Part shown: positions 43,412 through 52,844 of the stretch, piece by piece
Numbering within the stretch: position 1 is the first letter of the stretch
Layout: the number at the start of each line of letters is the position of its first letter
Assembly: GCA_016787645.1 (NCBI GenBank)
Contig: JAEUUF010000013.1
Span: 496,001 to 560,000, forward strand
Source: Cyclobacteriaceae bacterium
Lineage (GTDB): Bacteria; Bacteroidota; Bacteroidia; Cytophagales; Cyclobacteriaceae
Direction: 5' to 3'
Length of the DNA: 64,000 nt
The notes under the pieces: generated by a model
Seen by the model: only the letters and a program-made list of their open reading frames with translations
What the model was told of the DNA's origin: nothing
The model's database searches: none
Position numbers and translations under genes: made by a program

Positions 43412-43936
43412 ATGAGGGCTGCTGACTTTAAGGTGAATATCATAGGGCTCAGCCAGAAATCGCACCGGTTCGATTACTCGTTCGGCGATGATTTCTTTGA
43501 GTTTTATGGCACTTCGCTCCTGGAAAGCGGCCAATTCAATGCCCAAGTCACCCTTGATAAGCGTGAAACGCTCATTGAAGCTGATTTTGCCATCCAGGGC
43601 GCCGCTCACCTGGTTTGTGACCGGAGCCTGGAGCCCTTCGACTTCCCGATGGACTTCCATCGGAAGATCCTTTTCAAGTATGGAGAGGAAGAGAAGGAAT
43701 TGAGCGAAGAAATCGTGCTGATCACCCGGGAGCAGGCCAGCCTGGACCTGGGGCAGTACTTATATGAACTCATTACGGTTAACCTGCCGATGAAGCGGCT
43801 TCATCCCAGGTTCGACAACGAACAGAACGACACGGAAGACATTCACCTGGTATATTCCTCCCCGGTGGAAGAGTCTGATAACAAAGATGAGGATGTGATT
43901 GATCCCCGTTGGGAAAAATTGAAAAAGTTAAAGTAA
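43412..43936 (+). CDS. YceD/DUF177 family protein
   Basis: 174 residues from ATG 43412 (a TTG at 43403 is also in frame). The conserved region is LVCDRSLEPFDFPMDF and a later acidic stretch; the C-terminus EDVIDPRWEKLKKLK is the classic DPRWxxLxxL end. Proteins of this family sit before rpmF in most bacteria and are linked to 23S rRNA accumulation. The gene is 6 bases before rpmF. Confidence 0.9.
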   Translation: MRAADFKVNIIGLSQKSHRFDYSFGDDFFEFYGTSLLESGQFNAQVTLDKRETLIEADFAIQGAAHLVCDRSLEPFDFPMDFHRKILFKYGEEEKELSEEIVLITREQASLDLGQYLYELITVNLPMKRLHPRFDNEQNDTEDIHLVYSSPVEESDNKDEDVIDPRWEKLKKLK

Positions 43937-43942
43937 CCGAAT

Positions 43943-44134
43943 ATGCCTAACCCGAAACGAAAGACCTCGAAGACCCGCCGCGACAAGAGAAGGACCCATT
44001 ACAAGGCCACTCCCAAGCAGTTCGCCATCGACGCAACCACCGGCGAACACCACCTTCCTCACCGCGCCTTCTGGCATGAAGGAAAGCTCTACTACCGGGG
44101 CAACGTGGTCATGGAGAAGGAAGTACTGGCCTAA
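43943..44134 (+). CDS. rpmF: 50S ribosomal protein bL32
   Basis: 63 residues. Starts [17 protein letters not shown] and has the zinc-free form: no Cxx[21 protein letters not shown] instead. The absence of the four cysteines is a known variant that does not need zinc. It is followed by a terminator-like hairpin. Confidence 0.95.
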   Translation: MPNPKRKTSKTRRDKRRTHYKATPKQFAIDATTGEHHLPHRAFWHEGKLYYRGNVVMEKEVLA

Positions 44135-44219
44135 CCGGTATGATTTTAAAACCCCTGATTCCGACGATGTGGCAAGGGCTGAAAATCAGCTCACCCCATC
44201 TGATGGAATAGGGCAAAAC

Positions 44220-44253
44220 GCCCGGCTTAACCCCAGCCGGGCCTTTGTTTTTT
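44220..44253 (+). terminator. Terminator-like hairpin between rpmF and fabH
   Basis: GCCCGGCT / AGCCGGGC with a 7-base loop, followed by CTTTGTTTTTT. The fabH ATG is only 16 bases past it and no promoter motif fits between, so it may act as a leaky terminator or attenuator. Confidence 0.75.
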
Positions 44254-44268
44254 CGATACCTCAGCATT

Positions 44269-45270
44269 ATGAGCAAGAAAATCAGAGCAGCAATTACCGG
44301 TGTGGGCGGGTATGTGCCCGACTATGTCCTTACCAACAAGGAGCTCGAGAAGATGGTGGAAACCAACGACGAGTGGATAGTTTCACGCACCGGCATCAAG
44401 GAGCGCCGCATCCTCAAAGGTGACAACCAGGGTGTTTCCGTGATGGGCATTGCGGCAGTCAAAGAACTGATTGCCAAGACCGGCGTTGATCCCAAAGAGA
44501 TCGACCTGATACTTTTTGCCACGGTTACCGCTGATATGACTTTCCCCGCTTCGGCCAACATTGTGGCCACGGCGGTGGGCGCAACCAACGCGTTCAGTTA
44601 TGATATCAGCGCAGCGTGCTCGGGTTTTCTATATGGACTGGCAACGGGTGCAAGTTTTATTGAATCAGGTCGATACAAGAAGGTGGTGGTCATCGGTGGC
44701 GACAAAATGTCGGCCATCATTGATTACACCGACCGGTCAACCTGCATCATCTTTGGCGATGGGGCTGGCTGCGTGCTGCTTGAACCCACGGAGGAAGATG
44801 CCGGAGTGATGGATTCCATCCTTCGCAGTGATGGTTCCGGTGAAGGATACCTTCATATGAAAGCAGGTGGCAGTCGCCTCCCTGCTTCGCACGATACCGT
44901 TGACAAGCGTCTGCACTACGTATACCAGGAGGGTTCTGCCGTGTTCAAGTTCGCCGTCACCAATATGGCTGAAGTGGCCGCACAGGTGGCCGAAAGAAAT
45001 CACCTGACCGCAGACTCGATTCAGTGGCTGGTACCGCACCAGGCCAATAAGCGAATTATTGATGCCACCGCGAGCCGGGTTGGTGTGAAAGACGAGCGAG
45101 TAATGATGAACATCGAACGTTACGGAAACACAACGTCCGGTACGATTCCGCTGCTTCTTTGGGATTATGAAAAGAAACTGAAGAAGGGCGATAACCTGAT
45201 CCTCGCTGCGTTTGGCGGAGGATTTACCTGGGGAGCGATTTACGTGAAATGGGCGTACAACCCGAAGTAA
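44269..45270 (+). CDS. fabH: Beta-ketoacyl-ACP synthase III
   Basis: 333 residues from ATG 44269. It starts fatty acid synthesis by condensing acetyl-CoA with malonyl-ACP. Catalytic Cys117 in [10 protein letters not shown], His in [10 protein letters not shown], and Asn in [10 protein letters not shown]. It leads a run with efp, accB and accC. The usual plsX between rpmF and fabH is missing. Confidence 0.97.
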   Translation: MSKKIRAAITGVGGYVPDYVLTNKELEKMVETNDEWIVSRTGIKERRILKGDNQGVSVMGIAAVKELIAKTGVDPKEIDLILFATVTADMTFPASANIVATAVGATNAFSYDISAACSGFLYGLATGASFIESGRYKKVVVIGGDKMSAIIDYTDRSTCIIFGDGAGCVLLEPTEEDAGVMDSILRSDGSGEGYLHMKAGGSRLPASHDTVDKRLHYVYQEGSAVFKFAVTNMAEVAAQVAERNHLTADSIQWLVPHQANKRIIDATASRVGVKDERVMMNIERYGNTTSGTIPLLLWDYEKKLKKGDNLILAAFGGGFTWGAIYVKWAYNPK

Positions 45271-45330
45271 CAGTCGATCCCAGCCGTTCAATTGTAAATA
45301 ACTATTTGATTTGTAAATTCAATCCCCCGT

Positions 45331-45894
45331 ATGGCAACCATCTCTGACTTAAGCAAAGGAAACTACATTCGCTACAACGGTGACATCATGCAAGTTGAAG
45401 AACTGCAGCACCGTACCCCGGGAAATCTTCGCGCTTTCTATCAAATCAAGATGCGCAACCTGCGCAACGGCAAGTTGGCCGAAAACCGCTTCCGCCCGGG
45501 CGACAGTGTTGACCTGCTCAGTGTGGAGACCAAGGAATATCAATACCTCTATGCCGATGGCGACAGCCTCGTGTGCATGGACAAGGATACTTTCGACCAG
45601 ATCTATCTTGACAAGGCATTGCTGGGTGAAGCCGTGAACTACATCAAGGAAGGAGTTACGCTGCTGATTGCCTTCGAAAATGGTGCGAACCCGATAACCG
45701 CAGAAGCCCCTTCGCACGTCGTTGTCAACGTTACCTACACCGAGCCCGGTATAGCCGGCGACACGGCAACGCGCACATTGAAACCGGCCACCATTGAAAC
45801 CGGCGCAGAGATTCGTGTCCCCTTGTTTATCAATACGGGTGACAATGTGAAGATCGACACCCACACCGGCGAATACATTGAACGTGTGAAATAA
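45331..45894 (+). CDS. efp: Elongation factor P
   Basis: 187 residues. Three-domain EF-P that helps ribosomes through proline runs. The domain I loop reads HRTPGNLRAF: at the place of the modified Lys34 of E. coli (PGK) there is Asn32, with Arg two residues later. The rest is standard, with YTEPGIAGDTATRTLKPATIETG in domain II/III. It is 6 bases before accB. Confidence 0.96.
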   Translation: MATISDLSKGNYIRYNGDIMQVEELQHRTPGNLRAFYQIKMRNLRNGKLAENRFRPGDSVDLLSVETKEYQYLYADGDSLVCMDKDTFDQIYLDKALLGEAVNYIKEGVTLLIAFENGANPITAEAPSHVVVNVTYTEPGIAGDTATRTLKPATIETGAEIRVPLFINTGDNVKIDTHTGEYIERVK

Positions 45895-45900
45895 GCATCC

Positions 45901-46458
45901 ATGAGCAAGGTATCGACCAAACCCAAGTCCAAGCCCGCCCCGAAAAGGACGGAAGAAACCTCATCTAACCTTTCCGCCATGAAAACCAGTGAAATCAGGG
46001 ACCTGATCGACTTCATCTCCCAGTCGGGGTTGAACGAAGTCAATATTGAAACCAAGGAGCTCAAGCTTCATGTAAAACGTGAGCCGGATCAGAAAGTAAT
46101 GAAGGCGTCGGCCGCGCCCATGGTCATGCCTGCTCACGCGCCAATGGTTGCTACCCCGGTGGCACACGCTCCCGCACCCGCACCGAAAGCGGAGAAGCCC
46201 GCCGCTGCTCCCAGCAAGACCGTTGACATCAAGTCGCCGATGATTGGAACCTTCTATCGCTCGGCCAACCCGGATTCTCCGCCGTTTGCCTCGGTTGGTG
46301 ACAAAGTGACCAAAGGCCAGACCGTGTGTATCATTGAAGCCATGAAGCTCTTCAACGAGATTGAATCGGAAGTTTCAGGCACCATCGTCAAGGTGATGAT
46401 CGAAAACGCTTCACCGGTCGAGTACGACCAGGTGTTGTTCGTCGTTGAGCCAGATTAA
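45901..46458 (+). CDS. accB: Biotin carboxyl carrier protein of acetyl-CoA carboxylase
   Basis: 185 residues. An N-terminal helical region ([21 protein letters not shown]-like), a Pro/Ala-rich linker (about residues 70-105), and the biotinyl domain with Lys149 in [12 protein letters not shown]. It carries biotin between AccC and the carboxyltransferase. It lies 55 bases before accC. Confidence 0.97.
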   Translation: MSKVSTKPKSKPAPKRTEETSSNLSAMKTSEIRDLIDFISQSGLNEVNIETKELKLHVKREPDQKVMKASAAPMVMPAHAPMVATPVAHAPAPAPKAEKPAAAPSKTVDIKSPMIGTFYRSANPDSPPFASVGDKVTKGQTVCIIEAMKLFNEIESEVSGTIVKVMIENASPVEYDQVLFVVEPD

Positions 46459-46513
46459 CTCATTCATTGATTAGGTATTAATCCTATATCGGGGAATCCA
46501 AAGAATCCTATTC

Positions 46514-47863
46514 ATGTTTAAGAAGATATTGATTGCCAACCGGGGTGAAATTGCCCTCCGCATTATTCGCACTTGCAAGGAGATGGATATCAAGACGGTG
46601 GCCGTCTATAGTACGGCAGACCGTGAAAGTCTCCATGTCCGGTTTGCCGACGAGGCTGTTTGTATCGGCGCACCGCCAAGCAAGGAATCCTATCTGAACA
46701 TTCCCCGCATCATCTCCGCCGCGGAGATCACCAATGCTGACGCTATTCATCCGGGCTACGGGTTCCTTTCCGAGCGGGCCGAGTTCTCGGCCGTGTGCCA
46801 GGAATACGGCATCAAGTTCATAGGCCCTACGCCTGCCATGATTGACGCCATGGGCGACAAATCCACAGCCAAGGACACCATGAAGAAGGCCGGCGTCCCG
46901 GTCATCCCCGGTTCAGATGGACTGTTGTCCTCCATGGAAGAAGGGATGAAGATCGCCAAGGAGATTAAATACCCGGTGATTGTAAAGGCGACCGCTGGGG
47001 GTGGCGGTAAGGGCATGCGCATCATCAACGATGAGAGTGAATTCAAGAAGGCGTGGGACGACGCCCGTCGCGAGGCAGGGGCAGCTTTTGGCAACGACAG
47101 CCTGTATCTCGAAAAATTTGTAGAGGAACCCCGCCATATTGAAATCCAGCTGGTCGGCGACCAGTACGGCAAAGCGTGTCACCTCTCTGAGCGTGATTGC
47201 TCCATCCAGCGCCGCCATCAAAAGCTGGTGGAAGAAACTCCTTCACCGATTGTCAGCCAGGAACTGCGTGAGCGGATGGGTGAAGCAGCCATCAAGGGTG
47301 CGAAGGCCATCAACTATGAGGGTGTGGGAACCATAGAGTTCCTCGTCGACAAGCACGGCGATTTCTACTTCATGGAGATGAACACGCGCATCCAGGTTGA
47401 ACACCCGATTACGGAAGAAGTTACAGACTACGACCTGATCAAAGAGCAGATCAAGGTAGCCGCCGGTGTTCCCATTTCCGGTCGCAATTACTTCCCGAAC
47501 CTGTTCGCGATGGAGTGCCGCATCAATGCCGAGGACCCAAAGAATGGTTTCCGTCCTTCGCCCGGCAAAATCCTGAACCTGCACCTTCCTGGTGGTCACG
47601 GCGTTCGAGTGGACAGCCACGTTTACGCAGGCTATACCATTCCACCCAACTATGACTCCATGATTGCCAAGCTGATCACCACTGGTCAGTCGCGCGAAGA
47701 AGTGATAACGCGAATGAAGCGTGCCCTGAGCGAGTTTGTTATTGAGGGCGTGAAGACTACCATCCCCTTCCACCTGGCGCTGATGGACAATGCCATCTTC
47801 CGATCAGGGAAGTTTACGACAAAGTTTTTGGAGACGTCGTTTGATTTTTCGACGATGAAGTAG
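46514..47863 (+). CDS. accC: Biotin carboxylase subunit of acetyl-CoA carboxylase
   Basis: 449 residues, the normal length. ATP-grasp fold: [16 protein letters not shown] at the start, the glycine-rich [23 protein letters not shown], and [17 protein letters not shown] with the catalytic acidic and basic residues. It carboxylates the biotin of AccB. Its TAG stop (47861-47863) is the first 3 bases of a heptamer array. Confidence 0.98.
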   Translation: MFKKILIANRGEIALRIIRTCKEMDIKTVAVYSTADRESLHVRFADEAVCIGAPPSKESYLNIPRIISAAEITNADAIHPGYGFLSERAEFSAVCQEYGIKFIGPTPAMIDAMGDKSTAKDTMKKAGVPVIPGSDGLLSSMEEGMKIAKEIKYPVIVKATAGGGGKGMRIINDESEFKKAWDDARREAGAAFGNDSLYLEKFVEEPRHIEIQLVGDQYGKACHLSERDCSIQRRHQKLVEETPSPIVSQELRERMGEAAIKGAKAINYEGVGTIEFLVDKHGDFYFMEMNTRIQVEHPITEEVTDYDLIKEQIKVAAGVPISGRNYFPNLFAMECRINAEDPKNGFRPSPGKILNLHLPGGHGVRVDSHVYAGYTIPPNYDSMIAKLITTGQSREEVITRMKRALSEFVIEGVKTTIPFHLALMDNAIFRSGKFTTKFLETSFDFSTMK

Positions 47864-47958
47864 GGGGTGAGGAGTTAGGGGTTAGGGGTTAGGGGTTAGG
47901 GGTTAGGAGTTAGGAGTTAGAAGTTAGAAGTTGGGAGTTGGGAGTCGGGTAGCAGGAG
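47861..47958 (+). repeat. Heptanucleotide array, TTAGGGG type, at the accC stop
   Basis: In-register 7-base units starting at the stop codon: TAGGGGG, TGAGGAG, then TTAGGGG four times, TTAGGAG twice, TTAGAAG twice, TTGGGAG twice, then decaying units TCGGGTA and GCAGGAG. Neighbouring units are identical in pairs, as expected from local unit copying. The four G4 runs could form a G-quadruplex on the coding strand. Confidence 0.95.
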
Positions 47959-48212
47959 GGGTTAGCAACTAGTAAATTCCTGCATAAAAAGAGCTCGATT
48001 TTCCGTCAGAGCTTTAGTTGCCGTAATGCGCCAGGCGATGGACCTTTATGACTCCATTCACCTTTCATGCATCCCTCCGCATCATTCACAGATCTTGTAT
48101 TTTGGAGGAAAGCACAATGGAAAAGATCAGGAACTGATGGCCTTGGCCAACGAAATTGGCTGATTAATAAATGCCTATTGCCGAACTATCGGAGTTAGCT
48201 AAGAAGTAATCT
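47959..48212. other. Gene-free centre between inverted heptamer arrays
   Basis: Between the two arrays lies a 254-base stretch without a recognised gene. The plus strand has a 45-codon ORF from ATG 48026 to TGA 48163 (MRQAMDLYDSIHLSC at its start). It can be extended in frame upstream to a TAG without another ATG. It may be a gene remnant; no family is recognised. Confidence 0.3.
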
Positions 48213-48261
48213 TTTCTAACTTCTAACTCCCAACTTCCACCTTCTAGCTCCTTTCTCCCCC
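48213..48261 (-). repeat. Heptanucleotide array on the minus strand at the dnaN stop
   Basis: Read on the minus strand from the last base of the dnaN TAG: GGGGGAG, AAAGGAG, CTAGAAG, GTGGAAG, TTGGGAG, TTAGAAG, TTAGAAA. Seven in-register units of the same family as the accC array, in inverted orientation. Confidence 0.9.
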
Positions 48262-49385
48262 TACACATACTGATTCAACATCACCGGCATCACCAGCATG
48301 AGGATGTCCTCGTTCTTGTCTTTCTCGACAGGAAGAAGAACACCGGCTTTATTGGGGGCGGTCATGTTTAGTCGCACCTGTTCGGTGTCCAGGTTGGTGA
48401 GCATTTCGACCATGAAGCGGGCGTTGAAGCCGATCTCGATGTCTTCGCCTTCGTGTTCGCAGGCCAGTCGCTCGTTGGCTTCATTGGAGAAATCAAGATC
48501 TTCGGCTGATACCTGAAGTTCACTGCCGGTAATCTTCAGCCGCACCTGGTGCGTAGTCTTGTTGGCGTAGATCGAGATGCGCTTCAGCGAACTGAGAAAA
48601 TCCGTCCGGTTGATGGTCATCTTGATCGTACTCGAACTGGGAATTACGTTCTCATAATCCGGGAAACGCTCGTCGATAAGGCGGCAGATCATCCGGATGG
48701 AACCAAACCGGAAGAAAGCGTTCGCCGCATTGAAGTCGATGGTGACATCGGTATTTTCGGAAGGCAATGTGGCCTTCAACAGGTTAAGTGCCTTCCGGGG
48801 AATAATAATCGCGCTTCCATTATCGGACTTCACGTCGGTACGGCGATAGCGCACCAGGCGGTGACCATCGGTGGCCACAAACGTGGTGTTCTTGTCACCC
48901 AGGTTGACATACACGCCGGTCATAGCTGGGCGGAGTTCATCGTTGCTGGTGGCGAAAATGGTGTTATTGATCGCACGGGCAAGCACATCCGAGGAGATCG
49001 TTGCTGAAAAGTCGTTTGAAACAGACGGCACCTTGGGGAAATCCGTCGCGTTTTCACCGGAAAGCTTGTAGCGACCATTGTCGGAGCTCAACTCAATGCT
49101 GTAGGTTGACTCGTCCATTGAAAAGGTCACCGGCTGGTCGGGAAGGTTTTTGAGGGTATCAAGCAGGATACGCGCCGGTACCGCGATGTTACCCCGCTCC
49201 TTCGATTCCACGGTAATCTCAGTGATCATCGACGTCTGCAAGTCCGAAGCTGTAACCGTCAATCGGTTCTTGTCTATCTCAAAGAGGAAGTTTTCAAGAA
49301 TGGGAACCACCGGGTTGGCGGTAATCACACCGTTGATATAGGAAAGTTGCTTCAGCAGGTAGCTGGAGTTGACGATGAACTTCAT
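48261..49385 (-). CDS. dnaN: DNA polymerase III beta subunit (sliding clamp)
   Basis: 374 residues, standard length. Three clamp domains: MKFIVNSSYLLKQLSYINGVI at the start, PAMTGVYVNL and VATDGHRLVRYR in the middle, and MLVMPVMLNQYV at the end. It holds polymerase III on DNA. The gene follows the gld operon and a DUF4340 gene. A TAACTTAG element at 49411-49418 on the minus strand may be its promoter. Confidence 0.97.
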   Translation of the reverse strand: MKFIVNSSYLLKQLSYINGVITANPVVPILENFLFEIDKNRLTVTASDLQTSMITEITVESKERGNIAVPARILLDTLKNLPDQPVTFSMDESTYSIELSSDNGRYKLSGENATDFPKVPSVSNDFSATISSDVLARAINNTIFATSNDELRPAMTGVYVNLGDKNTTFVATDGHRLVRYRRTDVKSDNGSAIIIPRKALNLLKATLPSENTDVTIDFNAANAFFRFGSIRMICRLIDERFPDYENVIPSSSTIKMTINRTDFLSSLKRISIYANKTTHQVRLKITGSELQVSAEDLDFSNEANERLACEHEGEDIEIGFNARFMVEMLTNLDTEQVRLNMTAPNKAGVLLPVEKDKNEDILMLVMPVMLNQYV

Positions 49386-49471
49386 GAACGTGGTTGTTGG
49401 TTGTCGTGCGCTAAGTTAGGAAGAAAATGCAATTGGGAAAACGCAACCAATCCCTCAGGACGGGCGGCAAA

Positions 49472-50419
49472 CTACCGTGGTTGCTCCGGCAGGAAGAAAG
49501 AGCGCCGGCGGACGATGGCGGGCACCTCCGAACGATCAAAGACCACCCACTGACCGTCGAGCAGGCGCCCGAGTACCTCTGAGTCCTCCTTGCCAGGTGC
49601 AAACAGCTCAATTCCATAAATACGGTCGGCGATGTCCCTAATCTCTAGGCGCGCCACTGGACCTGTGCGTAGCAGGCTATCGCCTTTTGGATGGTCTCTA
49701 TCCACAAATCGTTTGGCCAATAACAGGGAAACCGCATCCAGGTAGTCGTTGAGCCGGGTGGTGTCTGCTTCCTCCATGCCTTTGATGCCAAAATAGCGCT
49801 GCTTCATTTCGATGCTGAACCCTTCCTTGGGCTCACGGCTGTAGGTGGCGGTCAACGACTTGAAGTTGCGCCAATTGAAATCAAAGATTCGCTTGTTTCT
49901 CCACCCACTCGCGCCCAATTCGAAGATGCCAGAAACATAGACGCGATAGCCAGGAATAATCATCGAATAAGGCTGCTCTTCCCCTGTCTTTTTGAACCAC
50001 GCTTCTGACTTGCTGTCGTTTCCTCCGGCGATGAAGTCAAGTTGGGTAGCCCCGGCGGCAGAAACGATTACGTGGGTTCCTTTCCTCGCAAGACGGTCGT
50101 TGACCGTATCCAACAGCACCGAAGCCACCGGGCGGTGAGGTTGCGCCTGTCGTAGTGTAGCCATCAGGACTTTTATCAACTGCACATCGGCATCCCATTG
50201 ATGGTTTACCTTCCAGCGGGTGCCATCGAAAGAAAGATCCACGGTATCACCGGCTCTCACAAATCTTACCTCGTCGATCTTTTCCGTCTCTGCGATCGCA
50301 AAGAGGCTGGGGTCAATTTCCAGGCGATCTTCCTCGCGACTCAAAGTCAGCAGCACTGCGGATAAGATTACCAGGCTGGCCAATGAAAGGGCCAGAAATT
50401 TGTTCCTCTGGCTATTCAT
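49472..50419 (-). CDS. DUF4340 domain protein with N-terminal membrane anchor
   Basis: 315 residues from ATG 50419, which overlaps the gldG stop by 8 bases. One membrane segment (FLALSLASLVILSAVLLTL) then a DUF4340-type body (VRFVRAGDTVDLSFDGTRWKV, LTATYSREPKEGFSIEMKQRYFGI). Proteins of this kind are usually paired with GldG-like ABC systems; here it is coupled to gldG, which points to a part in the same complex. Confidence 0.8.
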   Translation of the reverse strand: MNSQRNKFLALSLASLVILSAVLLTLSREEDRLEIDPSLFAIAETEKIDEVRFVRAGDTVDLSFDGTRWKVNHQWDADVQLIKVLMATLRQAQPHRPVASVLLDTVNDRLARKGTHVIVSAAGATQLDFIAGGNDSKSEAWFKKTGEEQPYSMIIPGYRVYVSGIFELGASGWRNKRIFDFNWRNFKSLTATYSREPKEGFSIEMKQRYFGIKGMEEADTTRLNDYLDAVSLLLAKRFVDRDHPKGDSLLRTGPVARLEIRDIADRIYGIELFAPGKEDSEVLGRLLDGQWVVFDRSEVPAIVRRRSFFLPEQPR

Positions 50420-52121
50420 GAGAAGGTGCAGAAGAGTAAAGTGAACCAAAACGTTTATGACGCATCCATGCCTTTGTCAGCCCGAATACCAACAGCAACA
50501 CCAGGGGAACGCCGAGGTTGATTACTTGCCAGAATAATCGTTCACTACGTACCTTTTCCTTATTCAAGGGCCTGACTTTTACCTCCCGGTTTCGGGTTGT
50601 AATAAGGCCATGGTCATCGGTCAGGAAGGCAATCATGTTGGTGATCAGTTCGCGGTTGGCAAAAGTGTGATTGGATACCGCGTCGAATCCAAGTTCATAT
50701 AGCTTTCCTGTTCGACGGTTGATTTCGTTCGCAGGCAAATCACCGTCGGCTACGACAATGATTCGCGTGAACTCACCCCTGTTACGGCGATTCGTTGTGT
50801 CCACGCCTTCCGGGAGAAAACGATTCTCATAGAGTGATGCAAATTTTCCCTCCAAGAGGTAGGCCAGGGGAATGGCCGGGGTGGAAAAATTCTGCGGGGT
50901 GATCTCCTTGCGTAAATCGTTGACATTGATCTTGAGCGGGGCCGCAACGCGCCGGCTGTAGGATGAAGAGAAGACCAATGGTGTTTTTTGGATACCTGCT
51001 GCTTTCACCGAATCAATACTGCTCGCAAAGCGAAAAGCAGTAGCATCCAGGTTGCGCGTCATCACGTGGTTGGCATATTGGTTAGCCAGGGGAAAGTACG
51101 GCCATTCGATGGGGGTAACCTGGGGATTACCATTCAGTTGGCCCGTGACGATCGGGTATCGAAGTGATACCAGGTCTTGTACAAGATCATGGTTGAGCCT
51201 AACGCCGTAGTTGAAGAGCAGGTCATCCAGACCAAGTTCAAAGGGAAAGGCATAGTAATCTCCTTCGCCCATGCTATCGAGGTTGACATTTACGGCATCA
51301 AGGAACATCACCACGTTACCTCCCGAAAGTATATACTGATCAAGGTTGTACTTCTCTGCCTCGCTGAACTTAGTTCTGGGTTTCGCTATGACCAATACAT
51401 TGACCCTGGCCGGATCCACTCGGTATTTGAGATCGGCCGAAAGATCAACATCATACAAAGAAATAAGGCCATCGCGCAGGCTGGCTAAGCGGAGGCTATC
51501 CAATTCCTGATGACCGGCCACAAAACCAATTCGCTTGCGGGTGACTACGGTGAGTTGATAGATGGCGTTAGCCAGCTCAAACTCGAGTCCTTCGATGGCC
51601 CGATTAATGTCTTGTTGCGCATTGCCCACCTGGTCTTTAAGGAGCATGACCCCAGTTTGCAGGCCACCGAATGAGACCAGTGCCCCCGGAAAGACAATTT
51701 TTTCACTGCGACGTCCGTCTTTGGAGTCTATAATATTGAGTGGCTTTATGCCTTTCGCGACCAGGTCGGCCATGAATTCCTGCTGGGCCTTCGCGCCTGA
51801 AGCAGCAAGGGGATCCGAGAACTGGTAATGAATTTTGTTTCCGGAATAGATCCTGAATTCTTCCAGCGTTTCACGTACGGCTTTACGCAGCCGGCGAAAC
51901 TCCGCGTTCAGGTCACCCTCCAGGTAAACATCGATATACACCTCATCGTCCAGTTGGCGTAGCACATCAATGGTGGGTTGTTTGATCGTGTGTCGCTTTT
52001 CCTCGGTGAGGTCGACACGGAAGAAGAACAGCGCGGAAAGTTGTATCAGTACCACAGCCAGCATGATGCCGTTCAGCAGCACGAGGAGGTCACCGGTCTT
52101 TCGTTTTTCCCAGGCTACCAT
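50412..52121 (-). CDS. gldG: Gliding motility ABC transporter auxiliary protein GldG
   Basis: 569 residues. An N-terminal membrane segment (LLNGIMLAVVLIQLSALFFFRVDLTEEKRHT), a large external-type domain (IGFVAGHQELDSL, NVLVIAKPRTKFSE, GGNVVMFLDAVN) and a C-terminal membrane segment (LGVPLVLLLVFGLTKAW). This is the GldG layout. It overlaps gldF by 7 bases. With GldA and GldF it forms an ABC transporter needed for gliding in flavobacteria. Confidence 0.92.
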   Translation of the reverse strand: MVAWEKRKTGDLLVLLNGIMLAVVLIQLSALFFFRVDLTEEKRHTIKQPTIDVLRQLDDEVYIDVYLEGDLNAEFRRLRKAVRETLEEFRIYSGNKIHYQFSDPLAASGAKAQQEFMADLVAKGIKPLNIIDSKDGRRSEKIVFPGALVSFGGLQTGVMLLKDQVGNAQQDINRAIEGLEFELANAIYQLTVVTRKRIGFVAGHQELDSLRLASLRDGLISLYDVDLSADLKYRVDPARVNVLVIAKPRTKFSEAEKYNLDQYILSGGNVVMFLDAVNVNLDSMGEGDYYAFPFELGLDDLLFNYGVRLNHDLVQDLVSLRYPIVTGQLNGNPQVTPIEWPYFPLANQYANHVMTRNLDATAFRFASSIDSVKAAGIQKTPLVFSSSYSRRVAAPLKINVNDLRKEITPQNFSTPAIPLAYLLEGKFASLYENRFLPEGVDTTNRRNRGEFTRIIVVADGDLPANEINRRTGKLYELGFDAVSNHTFANRELITNMIAFLTDDHGLITTRNREVKVRPLNKEKVRSERLFWQVINLGVPLVLLLVFGLTKAWMRHKRFGSLYSSAPSHE

Positions 52122-52843
52122 GAGCGGCTTGATAAAACGGTTTTGGCCGCCAGCAGGAGCATTCCACTCACGCCTGCGAAATAAACGAGGTCGCGGCTGT
52201 CGATCAAGCCACGGCCGAGTGATTCAAAGTGGTACTGTATACCCAACTGCCTAATCCACAACGCCGTAGAGCCGTCGGTGACCAATTGGGAGGCTGATTC
52301 AAACCCCGTGTAAAGGAAGAAACTGATGAACGCAGCCAGCAGAAAGGCTACGATCTGGTTGGTGACCAACGCAGAAGAAAAAATCCCGATCGCACAAAAG
52401 GCAGCTCCCAACAGGAAGAGGCCAATGTAGGAGCCGATCACCCCGGACGTATCCACGTTACCAGGAGGGTTACCGAGGCGGCTGAGCGTAAAATAGTAGA
52501 TCACGGTTGGCGCCAGGGCCACCAGGACGAGGAAAACACTGGCAAGGAACTTACCCGCCACGATGCTGCCCTCTGAAAGGGGTTTGGTGAGCAGCCACTC
52601 CAACGTTCCTAGTTTGCGCTCCTCGGCAAAGCTTCGCATGGTGATGGCCGGCACTAGAAAAATGAAAACGAACGGACCAAGCGTGAACAGTGTCTCCATA
52701 TCGGCAAAGCCATAGTCGAGTACCGACGTCTCAGGGAAAACCCACATCAGCAGTCCCATCGCCACGAGGAAAACGCCCACGACGGCATACCCGATAAGCG
52801 AATCGAGAAAGCTGTTGATTTCCTTGAGGAAGATTCGAAACAT
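52115..52843 (-). CDS. gldF: Gliding motility ABC transporter permease GldF
   Basis: 242 residues with six hydrophobic segments (for example FLDSLIGYAVVGVFLVAMGLLMW, FLASVFLVLVALAPTVIYYF). ABC-2-type permease: EERKLGTLEWLLTKPLSEGSIVAGKF is the usual cytoplasmic loop. It is 1 base from gldA and overlaps gldG. Confidence 0.93.
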   Translation of the reverse strand: MFRIFLKEINSFLDSLIGYAVVGVFLVAMGLLMWVFPETSVLDYGFADMETLFTLGPFVFIFLVPAITMRSFAEERKLGTLEWLLTKPLSEGSIVAGKFLASVFLVLVALAPTVIYYFTLSRLGNPPGNVDTSGVIGSYIGLFLLGAAFCAIGIFSSALVTNQIVAFLLAAFISFFLYTGFESASQLVTDGSTALWIRQLGIQYHFESLGRGLIDSRDLVYFAGVSGMLLLAAKTVLSSRSW

Positions 52844-52844
52844 A

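Noticed and set aside
47861-47958. Direct repeats as a CRISPR array
   Set aside because: Units are 7 bases, contiguous and without spacers, and no cas gene is present.
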